Source: UBA4615 sp035628395
GTDB taxonomy: Bacteria > Pseudomonadota > Gammaproteobacteria > Burkholderiales > Burkholderiaceae_E
Length of the DNA stretch: 64,000 bases
NCBI GenBank assembly: GCA_035628395.1
Contig: DASPJX010000204.1
Location: 1-64,000 of the forward strand
Direction: 5' to 3'
Positions 44,371-53,630 of this stretch are shown here, one piece after another (the first letter of the stretch is position 1; each line of letters starts with the position of its first letter). The position numbers were made by a program, and so were the translations under genes. A model generated the notes under the pieces. The model saw only the letters and a list, made by a program, of their open reading frames with translations. It searched no databases and was not told where the DNA came from.

Positions 44371-46197
44371 ATGACCGACCGCACGACCCCGTCCGCTCCC
44401 ACGGCCGCCTCCGGCAGCTCGCTCGACCTCGGCCTGATCGGCAACTCGCGCACCGGCGCGCTCGTCGATCCGCAGGCCGGCATCGTCTGGTGGTGCCATC
44501 CGCGGCTCGACGGCGATCCGGTGTGCAGCGCGCTGCTGTCGGGCGAGACGCGGCCGCAGCACGGCTACGTCGACGTGCGCCTCGAGCGCCAGGCGCGCAC
44601 CGAGCAGAAGTACCTGACCAACACGCCGATCCTCTCCACGACGATCCACGACGAGGACGGCAACTCGGTCGAGGTGCTCGACTTCGCGCCGCGCTTCTAC
44701 CAGTTCGGGCGCATGTTCAATCCGGCGATGCTGGTGCGGATCGTGCGCCGGCTCACCGGCCGCCCGCGCGTGATCGTGCGGGCGCGGCTCGCCTGCGACT
44801 ACGGCGCGAAGCGCTCCGAGCGCATCGTAGGCACCCACCACATCCGCTTCCTGCAGCGCGACGGCGCGATCCGGCTGACCACCGACATGCCGATCACGCA
44901 GGTCGTCGAGGAGCGCGCGTTCTTCGTCAACCGCACGGTGACGCTGCTGTTCGGCACCGACGAGACGCTCGGCGGCGCGCCGGCCGAGGTCGGCCGCACG
45001 TTCTTCGAGGAGACGCGCTCGTACTGGCTGCGCTGGGTGCGCAACCTCGCGGTGCCCTTCGAGTGGCAGGACGTCGTGATCCGCGCGGCGATCACGCTGA
45101 AGCTCAACGCGTTCGACGACTCCGGCGGCATCGTCGCCGCGGTCACCACGTCGATCCCCGAGGCGCCGGCGAGCGGGCGCAACTGGGACTACCGGTACTG
45201 CTGGCTGCGCGACGCGTACTTCGTCGTCAACGTGCTGAACCGGCTCGGCGCGACCGGCACGATGCAGCGCCACCTGAACTACATCCTGAACGTGGTCGCC
45301 GAGACCGGCCCGCGGCCGCTGCAGCCGGTCTACGGGATCACCGGCGAGGCGGCGATCGACGAGTCGGTCGCGCCGGCGCTGCCCGGCTACCGCGGCATGG
45401 GGCCGGTGCGCATCGGCAACGCCGCCTACTTCCAGGTGCAGCACGACGTCTACGGCGAGGCGGTGCTCGCCGGCGCGCACGCGTTCTTCGACCGCCGCCT
45501 CGAGCACGGCGCCGACGAGCAGATCTTCCGCGAGCTCGAGAAGCTCGGCGACCGCGCGGTCGCGCACTACGAGGACCCGGACGCGGGGCTGTGGGAGCTG
45601 CGCGGCACGAAGCGCGTGCACACGTTCTCGAGCCTGATGTGCTGGGCGGCCTGCGATCGGCTCGCGCGGATCGCGCAGCAGCTCGGCCTCGCCGAGCGGC
45701 GCGAGCACTGGGCCGGTCACGCGAAGCGGATCCACGCGACCATCTGCGACCGCGCCTGGAACCCGCAGCTGCAGGCCTTCGCGTCGACCTTCGGCGGCGA
45801 CCGGCTCGACTCGAGCCTGCTGCTGCTCGCCGAGCTGCAGTTCCTGCCCGCGAGCGACCCGCGCTTCGCGTCGACGGTGCGCGCGATCGAGTCGCGGCTC
45901 CGGCGCGGCGACTTCCTGCTGCGCTACGACGAGCAGGACGACTTCGGCTATCCGGAGACGGCGTTCCTCGTCTGCACGCAGTGGTGGGTGCTCGCGCTCG
46001 CCGCGCTCGGCGAGACCGACCGCGCGCGGGCGATCTTCGAGAAGCTGCTCGCGATCCGCAGCCCGCTCGGGCTGCTGGCCGAGGACGTCGATCCGGCGAC
46101 CGGCGAGCTCTGGGGCAACTACCCGCAGACGTACACGATGGTCGGCCTGATCCAGTGCGCGATGCGGCTGTCGCGGCCCTGGGAGGACGCGTACTGA
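44371..46197 (+). CDS. Glycoside hydrolase family 15 enzyme (glucoamylase/trehalase-like)
   Basis: 608 residues. An N-terminal beta-sandwich domain (GLIGNSRTGALVD, YLTNTPILSTTI) precedes the (alpha/alpha)6 barrel with RNWDYRYCWLRDA, the general acid Glu in GLWELRG, and the base Glu region near GNYPQTYTM. GH15 enzymes cut alpha-glucosidic bonds from non-reducing ends; some bacterial members are trehalases. No signal peptide, so it is cytosolic. The trehalose gene neighbourhood makes trehalose or a glycogen-like glucan plausible. Confidence 0.92.
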   Translation: MTDRTTPSAPTAASGSSLDLGLIGNSRTGALVDPQAGIVWWCHPRLDGDPVCSALLSGETRPQHGYVDVRLERQARTEQKYLTNTPILSTTIHDEDGNSVEVLDFAPRFYQFGRMFNPAMLVRIVRRLTGRPRVIVRARLACDYGAKRSERIVGTHHIRFLQRDGAIRLTTDMPITQVVEERAFFVNRTVTLLFGTDETLGGAPAEVGRTFFEETRSYWLRWVRNLAVPFEWQDVVIRAAITLKLNAFDDSGGIVAAVTTSIPEAPASGRNWDYRYCWLRDAYFVVNVLNRLGATGTMQRHLNYILNVVAETGPRPLQPVYGITGEAAIDESVAPALPGYRGMGPVRIGNAAYFQVQHDVYGEAVLAGAHAFFDRRLEHGADEQIFRELEKLGDRAVAHYEDPDAGLWELRGTKRVHTFSSLMCWAACDRLARIAQQLGLAERREHWAGHAKRIHATICDRAWNPQLQAFASTFGGDRLDSSLLLLAELQFLPASDPRFASTVRAIESRLRRGDFLLRYDEQDDFGYPETAFLVCTQWWVLALAALGETDRARAIFEKLLAIRSPLGLLAEDVDPATGELWGNYPQTYTMVGLIQCAMRLSRPWEDAY

Positions 46198-46237
46198 GGC
46201 CGCGTCCGGACCGGCGCGCCGCCGGCCCGGCGCGGCG

Positions 46238-48481
46238 TCACGCCGCCAGGTCCCGACGCTCGCGCGCCCGCGACTCGGTCTTCAGCCGCAGCCGCTCGCG
46301 CTGGCGCACGCGGGCCGCGTCCATCAGCAGCCTGCCGGCCCAGCGGTAGACGTTGTTCTCCTTGACCGTGCGCCGCATCATCCGCATCCGCTCGCGCCGC
46401 TCGTCGCGGTCGAGCTCGAGCGCCTGACGGATCGCGTTGGCGGTCTCGGTGATGTCGTACGGATTGACGAGCAGCGCCTCGATCAGCTCGCGCGACGCGC
46501 CGGCGAAGGTCGACAGGATCAGCACGCCGTCGTGGTCGTCGCGCGCGGCGACGAACTCCTTCGCGACGAGGTTCATCCCGTCGTGCAGGCTGTTGACCAG
46601 GCAGAAGTCCGCCGCACGGTAGAGCTCGAAGACCTGCAGCGGCTCCTGGTGCTCGCCGATCAGCACGATCGGCTTCCAGCGGTCGGTGCCGAAGCGCTCG
46701 TTGACGCGGGCGGCCGCGGCCTCGGTCTCCTCCTTCAGCGCGCGGTACGCCGGCAGCTTGCTGCGCGTGGGGGCGGCCACCTGCAGCAGGCTCACCTTGC
46801 CGCGCCACGACGGATGGCGCTCGAGCAGCTGCTCGACCGCGAGGAAGCGCTCGACGATGCCCTTCGTGAAGTCCCAGCGCTCGACGCCCACGCCGATCCG
46901 CACGTCGTCGGCGAGGCCGTAGCGCTCGCGCACCGCCTTCGCGCACTGCTCGACGCCGGGCAGCTGCTCGATCCAGCGCGGCGGCCACTCGATCGAGATC
47001 GGGTACGGCGCGACATGGCAGACGTGGCCCTGGATCGTCACCGTCATGTGCTCGCGGTCGATGTGGCACTCGACGAAGCGGTCGATGGTCTCCAGGAAGT
47101 TCTGGCAGTGGTAGCGCGTGTGGAAGCCGAGGATGTCGGCCGACAGCATCCCCTTCAGCAGCTCCTCCTTCCACGGGCACACGCCGAAGGTCTCGGCGTT
47201 CGGCCAGGGGATGTGCCAGAAGACGACGATCGTCGCGCCCGGGATCCGGCTGCGCACCATCTCCGGCAGCAGCGCGAAGTGGTAGTCCTGCACGAACACC
47301 ACCGGGTGGTCGCTGCGCGCCTCCTTCAGCACCACGTCGGCGAACTTGCGGTTGACCGCCTGGTACTGGCGCCAGTCGGCCTCGCGGAACGAGGGCCGCA
47401 CGTACGCGAGGTGGCACAGCGGCCACAGCCCCTCGTTCGAGAAGCCGAAGTAGAAGCCGTTCTCCTCGTCGTCGCTCAGCCAGACCCGGCGCAGCGTGTA
47501 CGCGGGATCGGCCGGCGGGACGCTGACGCGGTCGTGCAGGTCGACGACGTCGCGGTCGGCGCTGCCGCTGCCGTGCGCGACCCAGACGCCGCTGCACGCG
47601 CGGATGATCGGCTCTAGCGCGGTCACCATGCCGCTCGCCGGCACCTGCACCACCGGACGGCCGTCGGGCCCGCGGTTGTGGATGTAGGGCTCGCGGTTCG
47701 AGACCACGATCATCTGCGGCGAGTCGAGGCTCTGCTTGACCAGGTGGGCGAGCGCCTGCGGCGTCCAGTTCTCGCGGTAGTCGATCTCGAGCCGCTGGTC
47801 GTGCTCGATCTCGCGCAGCACCTTGCGCACCTGCGACAGGATCGGCGCGCTCGCGGTCGACTCGGCGTCGTCGAGGAAGCGCCGGCTCTGGATGTCGCGC
47901 ACCAGCAGCTTGCCCCAGCGCCGCAGCAGCAGCCACGCCGCGGCGACCGACAGCAGCGCGAGCACCACCGCCGACATCACGCCGAACGCGATCAGGTAGT
48001 CGCGCGCCCGGGTCTGGCGGCGGTCGACGAACGACAGGTCGTGCACGATCAGCAGCACCGCGGGCTCGCCGTCGGGCGGCGTCACGGCGTAGCGCGCGAG
48101 GTGCACCGTGCCCTGCGGCGCGCGGATCACGCGGCTCTCCGGCTCGTCGGGCAGCGCGGCGAGCGCGCACGAGACCTGCGGCGGCGTGCGGTCGGTCTGG
48201 TAGATCGTCTGGCCGTTCGGACGGCACGCGAGCACCGCGAGCAGCCGCTCGTCCTCGGTGACCGTCGACAGGAAGCGGCGCAGGCGCGGCAGCTCGGACC
48301 GGTCGAGCAGCGTGGGCAGCGTCTCGCCCATCGAGTTCATGACCAGCTTGGCCCGCATCTCGACGTCGGTGCGGAACCACTCGGTGAGCATGCGCTCGAC
48401 GTAGGGAACGGCGATCCAGGCGCCCACGGACAGCGCGACCAGCACGGGAAGCGCGAATCGCCAGAACAGGGTGCCGAGCAT
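46238..48481 (-). CDS. otsA: Trehalose-6-phosphate synthase with N-terminal membrane sensor-like domain
   Basis: 747 residues, against about 470 for soluble OtsA. ATG 48481 has GGAG 7 bases upstream. Residues 7-26 and 162-186 are membrane helices flanking a ~135-residue periplasmic part, like a two-component sensor. The GT20 domain starts near 256: VVSNREPY, QDYHFALLPEMVR, HIPWPN, VGVERWDFTKGI, DGMNLVAKEF. It makes trehalose-6-phosphate from UDP-glucose and glucose-6-phosphate at the membrane. Related long forms occur in betaproteobacteria. Convergent with the GH15 gene; otsB is on the other strand. Confidence 0.93.
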   Translation of the reverse strand: MLGTLFWRFALPVLVALSVGAWIAVPYVERMLTEWFRTDVEMRAKLVMNSMGETLPTLLDRSELPRLRRFLSTVTEDERLLAVLACRPNGQTIYQTDRTPPQVSCALAALPDEPESRVIRAPQGTVHLARYAVTPPDGEPAVLLIVHDLSFVDRRQTRARDYLIAFGVMSAVVLALLSVAAAWLLLRRWGKLLVRDIQSRRFLDDAESTASAPILSQVRKVLREIEHDQRLEIDYRENWTPQALAHLVKQSLDSPQMIVVSNREPYIHNRGPDGRPVVQVPASGMVTALEPIIRACSGVWVAHGSGSADRDVVDLHDRVSVPPADPAYTLRRVWLSDDEENGFYFGFSNEGLWPLCHLAYVRPSFREADWRQYQAVNRKFADVVLKEARSDHPVVFVQDYHFALLPEMVRSRIPGATIVVFWHIPWPNAETFGVCPWKEELLKGMLSADILGFHTRYHCQNFLETIDRFVECHIDREHMTVTIQGHVCHVAPYPISIEWPPRWIEQLPGVEQCAKAVRERYGLADDVRIGVGVERWDFTKGIVERFLAVEQLLERHPSWRGKVSLLQVAAPTRSKLPAYRALKEETEAAAARVNERFGTDRWKPIVLIGEHQEPLQVFELYRAADFCLVNSLHDGMNLVAKEFVAARDDHDGVLILSTFAGASRELIEALLVNPYDITETANAIRQALELDRDERRERMRMMRRTVKENNVYRWAGRLLMDAARVRQRERLRLKTESRARERRDLAA

Positions 48482-48601
48482 CAGGCGGCTCCAGGGAGGC
48501 GTTCGGGAGGGGAGGATACCGTCAACGTCGGCGCGACTTTCGGAAAACGGGATGGCCGAGGTGTAGGCAACGGCCGTACCCGATCCGTCCGTTGCACAAT
48601 C

Positions 48602-48629
48602 GATCGCGCGCGACGCGTCTCGCGCGATC
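48602..48629. promoter_or_regulatory. Inverted repeat between otsA and an aldo/keto reductase gene
   Basis: GATCGCGCG (48602-48610) and CGCGCGATC (48621-48629) form a perfect 9-bp inverted repeat with a 10-base spacer. A -10-like CACAAT lies at 48594-48599, just before it, so the repeat is either an operator or a hairpin in the 5' leader of the reductase gene. Confidence 0.4.
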
Positions 48630-48662
48630 CGGGTTCCACCCATCCCCGTTCAGGAGAGTCGG

Positions 48663-49682
48663 ATGCAGTACCGCAAGCTCGGCCGCAGCGGCGTCTCGGT
48701 CTCGGCGCTGTGCCTCGGCACGATGATGTTCGGCGACCGCACGAGCGAGGCCGAGGCCGTGGAGATCGTCGCGGCGAGCCGCGACGCCGGCATCGACTTC
48801 ATCGACACCGCCGACATCTACGCGAAGGGCGAGTCCGAGCGGATCACCGGACGCGCGATCGCCGCCGACCGGCACCGCTGGGTGCTCGCGACGAAGGTGG
48901 GCAACCCGATGGAGGACGGCGCGAACGGGCGCGGCCTGTCGCGCCGCCGCCTGATGCGCGCGATCGACGCCTCGCTCGAGCGCCTGGGCACCGACCACGT
49001 CGACGTCTGGTACCTGCACAAGGAGGACCACGAGACGCCGCTCGAGGAGACCGTGGCCGCGATCGCCGACGTCGTGCGCGCGGGCAAGGTCCGCTACCTC
49101 GGCGTCTCGAACTTCCGCGCGTGGCGGATCGCCGAGATCGTGCGGCTGTGCCGCGAGGCCGGGCTCGGCGCGCCGGCGGTCTGCCAGCCGTACTACAACG
49201 CGTTCAACCGGATGCCCGAGGTCGAGGTGCTGCCGGCCTGCGCCCACTTCGGCATCGGCGTCGCCTCGTACTCGCCGGTGGCGCGCGGCGTGCTCGCCGG
49301 CAAGTACGCGCCGGGCCGCCCGCCGCCCGAGGATTCCCGCGCCGCCCGCAACGACCGCCGGATCATGCAGACCGAGTGGCGCGAGGAGTCGCTCGTGCTC
49401 GCGCAGCGCGTCGCCGAGCACGCCCGCGCGCGCGGCACGACGCCGGCGCAGTTCGCGGTGAACTGGGTGCTGAACAACCGCCTCGTCAGCTCGGCGATCG
49501 TCGGGCCGCGCACCCTCGAGCAGATGCGCGAGTACCTCGGCGCGATCGACCGGCCGTTCGGTCCCGAGGACGAGGCGCTGATCGACGCGATGGTGGCGCC
49601 CGGCCACCCGTCGACGCCGGGCTACAACGACCCGGCGTATCCGCTCGAGGGGCGCGTGCCGGTCTCCGGCCGGCCCGGCTGA
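48663..49682 (+). CDS. Aldo/keto reductase
   Basis: 339 residues with AGGAGA 5 bases before ATG 48663. Catalytic candidates: Asp and Tyr in IDTADIYAKGE, Lys in ATKVGN, His in WYLHKED. C-terminal NADPH motif AIVGPRTLEQ. It belongs to the general stress/potassium-channel-beta-like AKR branch that reduces carbonyl compounds. Divergent from otsA and not linked to the downstream ccm operon. Substrate unknown. Confidence 0.93.
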   Translation: MQYRKLGRSGVSVSALCLGTMMFGDRTSEAEAVEIVAASRDAGIDFIDTADIYAKGESERITGRAIAADRHRWVLATKVGNPMEDGANGRGLSRRRLMRAIDASLERLGTDHVDVWYLHKEDHETPLEETVAAIADVVRAGKVRYLGVSNFRAWRIAEIVRLCREAGLGAPAVCQPYYNAFNRMPEVEVLPACAHFGIGVASYSPVARGVLAGKYAPGRPPPEDSRAARNDRRIMQTEWREESLVLAQRVAEHARARGTTPAQFAVNWVLNNRLVSSAIVGPRTLEQMREYLGAIDRPFGPEDEALIDAMVAPGHPSTPGYNDPAYPLEGRVPVSGRPG

Positions 49683-49703
49683 GGCCCGGCGGCCGGCCGG
49701 GCC
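49683..49703 (+). terminator. GC-rich hairpin after the aldo/keto reductase gene
   Basis: GGCCCGGC (49683-49690) pairs with GCCGGGCC (49696-49703) directly after the stop. No T-run. The following ~100 bases repeat GGCCGGGC blocks and contain nothing else recognisable. Confidence 0.35.
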
Positions 49704-49851
49704 GGAGCCCGTCGGCCGGGCCGGCCGAGGCGCGTCGGCCGGGGCGATCCGTCCAGCCGCCCCGGCCCGGCGAGACCGGGCCGCCGCACGGCGGGAAGGC
49801 GCCCGGACGCCCCTCGGGGGAACCCGACGCGGCTGGAGGGGCGCGTCGGCG

Positions 49852-49878
49852 CGTGGGACAATGACGGGTTGTCCCACG
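49852..49878. promoter_or_regulatory. Perfect 10-bp inverted repeat over the ccm promoter
   Basis: CGTGGGACAA (49852-49861) and TTGTCCCACG (49869-49878) form a perfect inverted repeat with a 7-base spacer. A -10-like GACAAT (49857-49862) lies in the left arm, 41 bases before the ccmI start. It may be an operator or a leader hairpin. Confidence 0.5.
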
Positions 49879-49903
49879 ACCGGCTCCGTCCGACGCCCCT
49901 TCC

Positions 49904-51295
49904 GTGACCGCCCCGATCCTGCTCCTCGCGCTGCTGCTGGCGGTCGCCCTCCTCGTGGGCGCCTGGGTCCTGTGGCCGCTGCTCGGACGCGGCCGCGGCG
50001 GACCGGACGTCGACGCCTCGGCGGTCGCGCGCGCGGTGCTGCGCGAGCGGCGGCGCGAGATCGAGGCCGCGCTCGCGCACCTGCCGCCCGACGCGCCGGA
50101 GCGGCGCGCCGCGCTCGCCGAGTTCGCCGCCCAGGCCGACGAGGAGCTCGGCGACGGCGCGCCCGCCGCGCCGGCCGCGGCCGCGGCGCCCGTCCGCCGT
50201 CCCTGGACCGCGGCCGCGCTCGCCGCGCTGCTGGTGGTGCCGAGCTTCGTGCTGTACCTGCTCGCCGGCGCGCCGCAGGCGGTCTCGCCCGAGTTCGCGG
50301 CCGGCGCGGGCGAGCCGCAGAGCCTCGACGAGCTCGCGGCCGACCTGCGCCGCCGGCTGGGCGCCGATCCGAACGAGCTCGACGGCTGGCGGCTGCTCGG
50401 TCGCGTCGAGCTCGCCCGCGGCCGGCCCGGCGAGGCGCGCGACGCGTTCGCCCGGGCGCTCGAGCTCGCGCCGAACGACGCGCAGGCGAAGGTCGATCTC
50501 GCCGACGCGACCGCGCAGGCCCAGGGAGCGGTGCTCGAGGGTCGTCCGATCGAGCTGATCCGCGAGGCGCTCGCGCTCGACGCGCGCAATCCGAAGGCGC
50601 TCGCGCTCGCCGGCGCGTACCAGGTGTCGCGGCGCGACTTCCCGGCGGCGATCGCGCACTGGACGGTGCTGCTCGAGGTGCTGCCGGCCGACTCCGAGCA
50701 GGCGAAGCAGGTGGCGGGCTTCATCGCCGACCTGCGGGCGGGACGGATGCCCCGCGTCGCCGCGGCCGATACCCCGCCGGGCGAGGCACCGGCCCCGGGC
50801 GCGGCGGCGACCGGCCCCGCCGCGACCGGCCCCGCCGCAACCGGCTCCGTGGCGCAGGCCGGCGGCGCGGCGCAGGGCGGCCCCGCGGCGCAGGGCGGCG
50901 CCGGCGGCGCATCCGCCGCGCCCTCCCCCGCCGCGACGCTGCGCGGCCGCGTCGATCTCGATCGCCGTCTCGCCGACCGGCTGCGGCCCGACGACACGCT
51001 GTTCGTCGTCGCCCGCACGATCGACGAGGCGGGCCGTCCGGTCGGCCCGCCGGTCGCGGTGCTGCGAGGCCGCGGCGCCGACCTGCCGCTCGACTTCGTG
51101 CTCGACGACCGCCAGGCGATGAGCCCCGCCGCGCGGCTGTCGTCGGTGCCGGCCGGCACCCAGGTGGTCGTCGTCGCCCGGCTGTCGCGGCACGGCGAGG
51201 CGGGCGCCCGCCCCGGCGACCTGCAGGGCGCGTCGACGCCGATCCGCCCCGGGGCGGCCGGCCTGCGGGTGCTGATCGACACGGTGATCGATTGA
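49904..51295 (+). CDS. ccmI: Cytochrome c biogenesis protein CcmI/CycH
   Basis: 463 residues from GTG 49904. Two membrane helices (about 3-27 and 98-122) flank a cytoplasmic loop, followed by a periplasmic TPR domain (GWRLLGRVELARGRPGEARDAF-type repeats, partial) and a C-terminal domain after an Ala/Gly-rich linker. CcmI is the apocytochrome chaperone that presents CxxCH peptides to CcmF/H. Here it opens the ccm operon rather than ending it, which is less usual. Confidence 0.9.
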   Translation: MTAPILLLALLLAVALLVGAWVLWPLLGRGRGGPDVDASAVARAVLRERRREIEAALAHLPPDAPERRAALAEFAAQADEELGDGAPAAPAAAAAPVRRPWTAAALAALLVVPSFVLYLLAGAPQAVSPEFAAGAGEPQSLDELAADLRRRLGADPNELDGWRLLGRVELARGRPGEARDAFARALELAPNDAQAKVDLADATAQAQGAVLEGRPIELIREALALDARNPKALALAGAYQVSRRDFPAAIAHWTVLLEVLPADSEQAKQVAGFIADLRAGRMPRVAAADTPPGEAPAPGAAATGPAATGPAATGSVAQAGGAAQGGPAAQGGAGGASAAPSPAATLRGRVDLDRRLADRLRPDDTLFVVARTIDEAGRPVGPPVAVLRGRGADLPLDFVLDDRQAMSPAARLSSVPAGTQVVVVARLSRHGEAGARPGDLQGASTPIRPGAAGLRVLIDTVID

Positions 51296-52005
51296 CCGCG
51301 TCCGGGTTCGCGGGGCTTCGCGCCGCGGATCTCGCGCTCGCGCGCGGCGGCCGGCGGCTGTTCGCCGGCCTGTCGTTCGAGCTCGGCGCCGGCGAGGTGC
51401 TGCTGCTCGTCGGCCCCAACGGCGCCGGCAAGAGCAGCCTGCTGCGCGCGCTGCTCGGCCTCGCGCCGCTCGCCGCCGGCACGCTCGCGCTCGCCGGCGA
51501 GACGATCCGGCCGCGCGCGCTGTGCGAGCGCGCGCTCTACCAGGGCCATGCGGCGGGCGCCAAGGGCGAGCTCACCGCGCGCGAGAACCTCGCGCTCGCC
51601 GCCGCGCTCGACGGCACGACGGCGGGCGACGGCGACGCCGCGCTCGCGGCGGCGCTCGACGAGGTCGGCCTCGCGCGGCAGCGCGACGTCGAGACCCGGC
51701 GGCTGTCGCAGGGGCAGAAGCAGCGGCTGGCGCTCGCGCGCTTCGCGCTCGCGCTGCGCGCGCGGGTCCGCCCGCTGTGGCTGATGGACGAGCCGAGCGC
51801 CGCCCTCGACCGCGAGGGCGCCGCGCTGCTGCAGCGCATGCTCGACGCGCACGCGGCGGCCGGCGGCGCGGCGATCGTCGCGACCCACCTGCCGATCGCC
51901 CCCGGCGCGGCGCGGGTGCGCGAGCTGCGCGTCGACGCGTTCGCGCCGCGCCGCGCGGCGCCCCCGGCGGCCGCGGTCCCCGAGCCCGCGGGCCTCGCGC
52001 GATGA
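51292..52005 (+). CDS. ccmA: Heme exporter ABC ATPase CcmA
   Basis: 237 residues from TTG 51292, which overlaps the ccmI stop (TTGA). Walker A GPNGAGKSS, signature LSQGQKQRLALAR, Walker B LWLMDEPSAALD. With CcmB and CcmC it forms the complex that loads heme onto CcmE, using ATP to release holo-CcmE. The last ~30 residues are an Ala/Pro-rich extension. Confidence 0.94.
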   Translation: MTASGFAGLRAADLALARGGRRLFAGLSFELGAGEVLLLVGPNGAGKSSLLRALLGLAPLAAGTLALAGETIRPRALCERALYQGHAAGAKGELTARENLALAAALDGTTAGDGDAALAAALDEVGLARQRDVETRRLSQGQKQRLALARFALALRARVRPLWLMDEPSAALDREGAALLQRMLDAHAAAGGAAIVATHLPIAPGAARVRELRVDAFAPRRAAPPAAAVPEPAGLAR

Positions 52006-52676
52006 CCGAGCTCGGCACCTTCGCCTGGGCGCTGCGACGCGACCTGCGGCTCGCGATGCGCCGGCGCGCCGACGCGCTCAACGTGCTCGGCTTCTTCGTG
52101 CTCGCCTGCTCGATGTTCCCGCTCGCGATCGGTCCGCAGCGCGAGTGGCTGCAGCGGATCGGTCCCGGCGTGATCTGGGTGGCGGCGCTGCTCGCGACGA
52201 TGCTCGCGCTGCCGCGGCTCTTCGAGCACGACCATGCCGACGGCACGCTCGACGCGATGATCGCGAGCGGCCGCCCGCTGTCGCTGATCGTGGCCGGCAA
52301 GCTGGTCGCCGCGTGGCTCGTCACCGCGCTGCCGCTGATCGTGCTGACGCCGCTGCTCGCGCTCGCGTTCGCGATGCCCGCCGAGGCGGTGCCGACGATG
52401 CTCGGCGCGCTGCTGCTCGGCACGCCGGTGCTGCTCGGGCTGGGCGCGATCGCGGGCGCGCTGACCCTCGGCCTGAAGGCCGGCCCGACGCTGGTCACGC
52501 TGCTGTGCCTGCCGCTGTACGTGCCGGTGCTCGTGTTCGGCGCGGGCGCGGTCGAGGCGCAGGCCGCGGGGCTGTCCCCCTACGCGCATCTCGCCCTGCT
52601 GGGCGCTGGTATGCTGGCGGTCGCGCTGGCCGCCCCCCCGGTCGCGGCGCAGGCGCTGCGCATCTCCGTCGAGTGA
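52002..52676 (+). CDS. ccmB: Heme exporter membrane protein CcmB
   Basis: 224 residues with six hydrophobic segments; ATGA overlap with ccmA. Family motifs LFEHDHADGTLD and LVAAWLVTALPLIVLTPLL region. Inner-membrane partner of CcmA. Confidence 0.94.
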   Translation: MTELGTFAWALRRDLRLAMRRRADALNVLGFFVLACSMFPLAIGPQREWLQRIGPGVIWVAALLATMLALPRLFEHDHADGTLDAMIASGRPLSLIVAGKLVAAWLVTALPLIVLTPLLALAFAMPAEAVPTMLGALLLGTPVLLGLGAIAGALTLGLKAGPTLVTLLCLPLYVPVLVFGAGAVEAQAAGLSPYAHLALLGAGMLAVALAAPPVAAQALRISVE

Positions 52677-52685
52677 CCCGCCGGC

Positions 52686-53411
52686 ATGAACCTGTTCCGC
52701 TACGCCGCCCCCCAGACCTTCTATCCGCTCGCGGGACGGCTCCAGCCGTGGTTCGCGGCGGCCGCGATCGCGCTCGCGCTCGCCGGGCTCTGGGTCGGCT
52801 TCGGCATCGCGCCCGCCGACTTCCAGCAGGGCGAGGTCTACCGGATCATCTTCATCCACGTGCCCTCGGCCTGGATGGCGATGTTCATCTACCTGGTGAT
52901 GGCCGGCTACGCGGTGTTCACGCTGGTGTTCCGCACCCGGCTGTCGGGCATGATGTGCCGCGCGCTCGCGCCCACCGGCGCGCTGATGGCCGCGATCTCG
53001 CTGTGGACCGGCGCGATCTGGGGCCGGCCCACCTGGGGCACCTACTGGGTCTGGGACGCGCGGCTCACCTCGACGCTGATCCTGCTGTTCCTCTACCTCG
53101 GCTACCTCGCGCTGATCGCCGCGATCGAGGACACCGAGCGCGCCGACCGCGCCGGCGCGCTGCTGCTGCTGGTGGGCGTCGTCAACGTGCCGATCATCTA
53201 CTTCTCGGTGCGGTGGTGGAACACGCTGCACCAGGGCGCGAGCGTGTCCCTCTCGGCCGCGCCGCGGATGGCCTCGACGATGCTCGCCGGCATGCTGCTG
53301 ATGAGCCTGGCGGCCTGGATGTACTCGATCGCCGCCGCGCTGCACCGCGTGCGCTCGATCATCCTCGAGCGCGAGCGCCACACCCGCTGGGTGCGCCAGC
53401 TCGCGGGCTGA
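52686..53411 (+). CDS. ccmC: Heme handling protein CcmC
   Basis: 241 residues with six membrane helices. The tryptophan-rich WWD-family segment reads WGTYWVWDARLT, with His in IIFIHVPSAW and NTLHQG as heme ligands. CcmC positions heme in the periplasm for covalent attachment to CcmE. Start ATG 52686, 9 bases after ccmB. Confidence 0.96.
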   Translation: MNLFRYAAPQTFYPLAGRLQPWFAAAAIALALAGLWVGFGIAPADFQQGEVYRIIFIHVPSAWMAMFIYLVMAGYAVFTLVFRTRLSGMMCRALAPTGALMAAISLWTGAIWGRPTWGTYWVWDARLTSTLILLFLYLGYLALIAAIEDTERADRAGALLLLVGVVNVPIIYFSVRWWNTLHQGASVSLSAAPRMASTMLAGMLLMSLAAWMYSIAAALHRVRSIILERERHTRWVRQLAG

Positions 53412-53425
53412 CAGGATCCGCGTCG

Positions 53426-53581
53426 ATGGCCGACCAGCACTGGACCTTCATCGTCGTCGCGTACGCCGTCTCGGCGGCGCTGATCGTCGCCGAGGTCGTG
53501 TCGCTCGTGCGCCGGCGGCGGCGGGCGCTCGATCGCGCGAACGCCGAGCGCGACCACGACGAGGACGAGCGCGACGCTTGA
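53426..53581 (+). CDS. ccmD: Small heme exporter subunit CcmD
   Basis: 51 residues: one membrane helix (about 7-27) followed by an Arg-rich then acidic cytoplasmic tail, typical of CcmD. It bridges CcmABC and CcmE. Short and poorly conserved, but its place between ccmC and ccmE is diagnostic. Confidence 0.88.
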   Translation: MADQHWTFIVVAYAVSAALIVAEVVSLVRRRRRALDRANAERDHDEDERDA

Positions 53582-53630
53582 ATCGCGCCCGGCCCCGCCC
53601 CACCTCACGGATATCGGACGCCGTACCCCG

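Noticed and set aside
37747..45735. A 2662-codon open frame on the minus strand
   Set aside because: It is antisense to six well-supported genes and its translation is Arg/Ala/His/Asp-biased without any domain, an effect of very high GC.
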